Below, piece by piece: positions 5,296 to 7,346 of a DNA stretch of 7,346 bases. Source of the DNA: an uncultured bacterium (GTDB lineage: Bacteria > Bacillota > Clostridia > Lachnospirales > Lachnospiraceae). The notes below the pieces were generated by a model. The model ran no database searches. It was not told the origin of the DNA and saw nothing but the letters and a program-made list of their open reading frames with translations. The translations under genes and the position numbers were made by a program. Each line of letters opens with the position of its first letter. Position 1 is the stretch's first letter. Location: the NCBI GenBank assembly GCA_905215625.1, contig CAJMQQ010000085.1, positions 1-7,346 on the forward strand, given 5' to 3'.

Positions 5296-7293
5296 ATGAT
5301 ACAGCAAATAACGAATCTTCAAAAAAATGTATTTTGCGAAACGGCTCGAAATAGGATAAAAGAATGGGGAACCAGGGAACTGACTGGAATCAGACATAGG
5401 GTTCATCAGTTGGAAAAGAAAAATCCAAGCTGGGCTGCGGAAATGCTTCAAAAAGCAGAGCGGGAATATCGTGGAGAACTTATACTTCCAGGTACGGGAG
5501 GAGTTCCGTATTTTGTAGGTAACCCACCAAAATGGAAAGAGAATCCGGTTACCGATAAAGAATACATATGGGGCATTAATCGAATGGGTCACTGGAACGA
5601 CTTTATCATTGCTTTTTATATGACTGGTGACATTAAGTATGCCCAAAAGATGAAAACAGAACTGCTTGATTGGATTCGCGAGTGTCCGCCGCCAGAGTTA
5701 ACTTTTGATCCAAAGGAAGCAGAAATACGTTTTTCGGGAGTGTATCCATGGCGAAGTCTGGAAACTGGAATCAGAATGTTCACTTCCTGGCCGAATACTC
5801 TTAAATTTTTGGCGGCAGAGGGCTTTTTGGATGATGCGACGCTGGAGGCGGCGGCAGTCTCTGTCTGCCAACATGGAGAAGTTTTGTATCAAATACCGCC
5901 GATTCTTTGGCCAGAGGCAAATCATAACCACTACGTAATGGAAAACCTTGGTCTGTTTTATTTATGCAGTCTGTTTCCGGAACTTTCTATGTCGCAGGTC
6001 TGGATGGAACATGCCGGCAGGGAACTAACCCGCTGCGTGAAGAGGCAGATTACTGCTGATGGTGCACAGATGGAGGGGTGCCCAGGCTATCATAATGTTT
6101 GTATGCATTATTTTTGCTTGTGGATTATTTTGGCAAAAGAAATAGGCTATCAGGTGCCGGAAGAGGTGATGTCACCGATCAGGAAGGGACTTGATTATTC
6201 TGTAGGGACTTTACGGCCTTTTGGCGGCTGTGTTCCATGGGCTGATTCTGATGTGGATTACGCTCCGGTTATGGGCTCTGTGTTAGGATATCGTGCATTT
6301 GGAATCGATAAGTGGATTCTTTGCCTTAAAAAATTACTGGGTCTTTCAAGATTAGAACAGGAACTGGCAGACTGCATTTTTGAGGCAGGAGAGATGGATT
6401 TTGATCAGATTTTAAGTGGAGAATACGGCGTGAATACAGAAATGACAGTCCCCCGTTATTCGTTCCAGAGAGAGATTAATCAAGTTACGTATCGAACTTC
6501 GTGGAGTGCAGATGCGTATCATCTGCATTTTGGCTGCAATATGCCTAATGGAATCAGTCATGCCCATATTGACCCGCAGAGTTTTGAATTTTCTGCATTA
6601 GGAAAGACTTGGATTGCCGATCCGGGAAGGTTTACTTATGATGAGGCGAATGACAGAAAATTATTTAAATCGGCCGAGATGCACAGCTGCTTGCTTGTAG
6701 ATGGCAGATCGCCTTATGAATATCTTTCATCCTGGACCTTTGGACCGCAGCGAGACGGCTGCATTTTAAAGGCAGAAGAGTGTGATGGATATTTTTGGAC
6801 GCAGGGAATTCATACCTGTTATTTCCCGGTGATTCATGAGAGATTGTGTTGTCTGGCAGATGGAGAGTTCTTACTTATATGGGATCGGGTGAATCATCTG
6901 GAGGGAAAACATTCTCTTGACTTGTATTTCCATGTAGATTCAGAAAAGATGGAACAGGATGGAGATTTTTATGTGACAAAGTGTGAAGATGGAACGAATT
7001 TTTGTCTCTATTCACTGTCGGGACTTCAAGCTAGGATATTACCAGGCTATGTATCTAAATATATAGACAACAAACATCCTTCGACAAGAATCTGCTATGA
7101 AGATCATGATGTGTCTGGACATATGGAATATCTGACCTTAGCGATTCCGTTTAGAGGGGAAATACCAGTGATAGAACATGGAAAAATTTTCTATGAGGGG
7201 GACAGTAGCTGCGTGGATATATCCGTTAATGGAAAATCTTTCAAGGCTGCATGGAATGGAGAAGATTTTAAATTATCCTTACTAGTAAATTAA
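5296..7293 (+). CDS. Heparinase II/III-family polysaccharide lyase, cytoplasmic
   Basis: A 665-residue putative lyase that would break glycosidic bonds next to a uronic acid by beta-elimination, leaving an unsaturated sugar. The N-terminal half looks like the helical toroid domain: WGINRMGHWND (92-102), WRSLETGIRM (152-161), NHNHYVMENLG (209-219) and DGAQMEGCPGYHN (255-267). The C-terminal half is the beta-sandwich heparinase II/III domain, with SHAHID (421-426), ADPGRFTYD (441-449) and MHSCLLVDG (462-470). Candidate catalytic residues by family analogy are Asn/His of NHNH, Tyr265 and the histidines of SHAHID. There is no signal peptide and there are about 22 cysteines, both fitting a cytoplasmic enzyme acting on imported oligosaccharides. 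Start: AAGGAG (5282-5287) is only two bases from ATG 5290 but eight from ATG 5296, so 5296 is preferred. It lies 33 bases after the permease. The PL family (PL12, 15, 17, 21, 33 or another) and substrate cannot be decided by eye. Confidence 0.85.
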   Translation: MIQQITNLQKNVFCETARNRIKEWGTRELTGIRHRVHQLEKKNPSWAAEMLQKAEREYRGELILPGTGGVPYFVGNPPKWKENPVTDKEYIWGINRMGHWNDFIIAFYMTGDIKYAQKMKTELLDWIRECPPPELTFDPKEAEIRFSGVYPWRSLETGIRMFTSWPNTLKFLAAEGFLDDATLEAAAVSVCQHGEVLYQIPPILWPEANHNHYVMENLGLFYLCSLFPELSMSQVWMEHAGRELTRCVKRQITADGAQMEGCPGYHNVCMHYFCLWIILAKEIGYQVPEEVMSPIRKGLDYSVGTLRPFGGCVPWADSDVDYAPVMGSVLGYRAFGIDKWILCLKKLLGLSRLEQELADCIFEAGEMDFDQILSGEYGVNTEMTVPRYSFQREINQVTYRTSWSADAYHLHFGCNMPNGISHAHIDPQSFEFSALGKTWIADPGRFTYDEANDRKLFKSAEMHSCLLVDGRSPYEYLSSWTFGPQRDGCILKAEECDGYFWTQGIHTCYFPVIHERLCCLADGEFLLIWDRVNHLEGKHSLDLYFHVDSEKMEQDGDFYVTKCEDGTNFCLYSLSGLQARILPGYVSKYIDNKHPSTRICYEDHDVSGHMEYLTLAIPFRGEIPVIEHGKIFYEGDSSCVDISVNGKSFKAAWNGEDFKLSLLVN

Positions 7294-7315
7294 GAGAGGG
7301 GTGCAAACGGATCTT

Positions 7316-7346
7316 ATGAACAGATTGGAAAACAGAGACGATACAG
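7316..7346 (+). CDS. Possible start of the next operon gene (truncated by window end)
   Basis: An open frame begins at ATG 7316 (MNRLENRDDT) and runs off the window end. A purine-rich GAGGGG (7296-7301) lies 14 bases upstream, rather far. An in-frame GTG at 7301 is another possible start but would overlap that site. It follows the lyase stop by 22 bases on the same strand, so it would belong to the same operon. Too little is present to name it; by analogy with other uronate-glycan loci, a GH88/GH105 unsaturated glucuronyl hydrolase or a sugar-metabolism enzyme would be plausible, but nothing in ten residues supports this. Confidence 0.35.
   Translation, partial: MNRLENRDDT

Noticed and set aside
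5212..5646. 144-codon minus-strand frame over the permease/lyase junction
   Set aside because: It is antisense to two clear coding regions; its protein is a phenylalanine/serine-rich mirror of purine-rich plus-strand coding.
5705..5938. 77-codon plus-strand frame inside the lyase gene
   Set aside because: It is nested out of frame in a conserved part of the lyase, and its Arg/Trp-rich sequence is typical of a shadow frame; the lyase frame is continuous, so no frameshift is implied.

Overview
The window reads as a chromosomal segment of a Gram-positive anaerobe of the Clostridia, most likely Lachnospiraceae. Evidence is the gene order acetate kinase - YceD/DUF177 - ribosomal protein L32, strong AGGAG-type ribosome binding sites, near-consensus sigma-A promoters, and a lipoprotein plus two permeases of the LplA/LplB/LplC (YtcQ/YtcP) type, which is abundant in that family. 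The genus cannot be fixed from this sequence.

Layout. 1-599 is the C-terminal half of acetate kinase, cut by the window edge. A consensus promoter (TTGACA-17-TATAAT, 627-655) then drives yceD (683-1210) and rpmF (1214-1396), which end at a clear rho-independent terminator (1419-1471). The next ~310 bases have no convincing gene. They hold a second strong hairpin (1507-1535), an 11-base direct repeat, an AT-rich inverted repeat and two candidate promoters. From 1781 a same-strand operon runs to the window end: an extracellular solute-binding lipoprotein (1781-3373), an intercistronic hairpin (3385-3425), two overlapping inner-membrane permease genes (3476-4387 and 4381-5262), a heparinase II/III-family polysaccharide lyase (5296-7293), and probably the first codons of another gene (from about 7316).

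How the genes fit together. The first three genes are housekeeping (acetate/ATP metabolism, a ribosome-linked zinc protein, large-subunit protein L32). The second block looks like a small carbohydrate-use locus. The lipoprotein would capture an oligosaccharide outside the cell, the two permeases would import it, and the lyase, which has no signal peptide, would cleave the uronic-acid-containing oligosaccharide by beta-elimination in the cytoplasm. No ATPase is encoded here, so a shared MsmX/UgpC-type ATPase elsewhere is expected. No transcription regulator, sulfatase, GH88/GH105 hydrolase or secreted depolymerase is visible, so the substrate is open (a glycosaminoglycan, alginate-like or other uronate glycan). 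The most notable points are this orphan cytoplasmic lyase/importer pair and its position directly behind rpmF, where plsX is often found in Clostridia.
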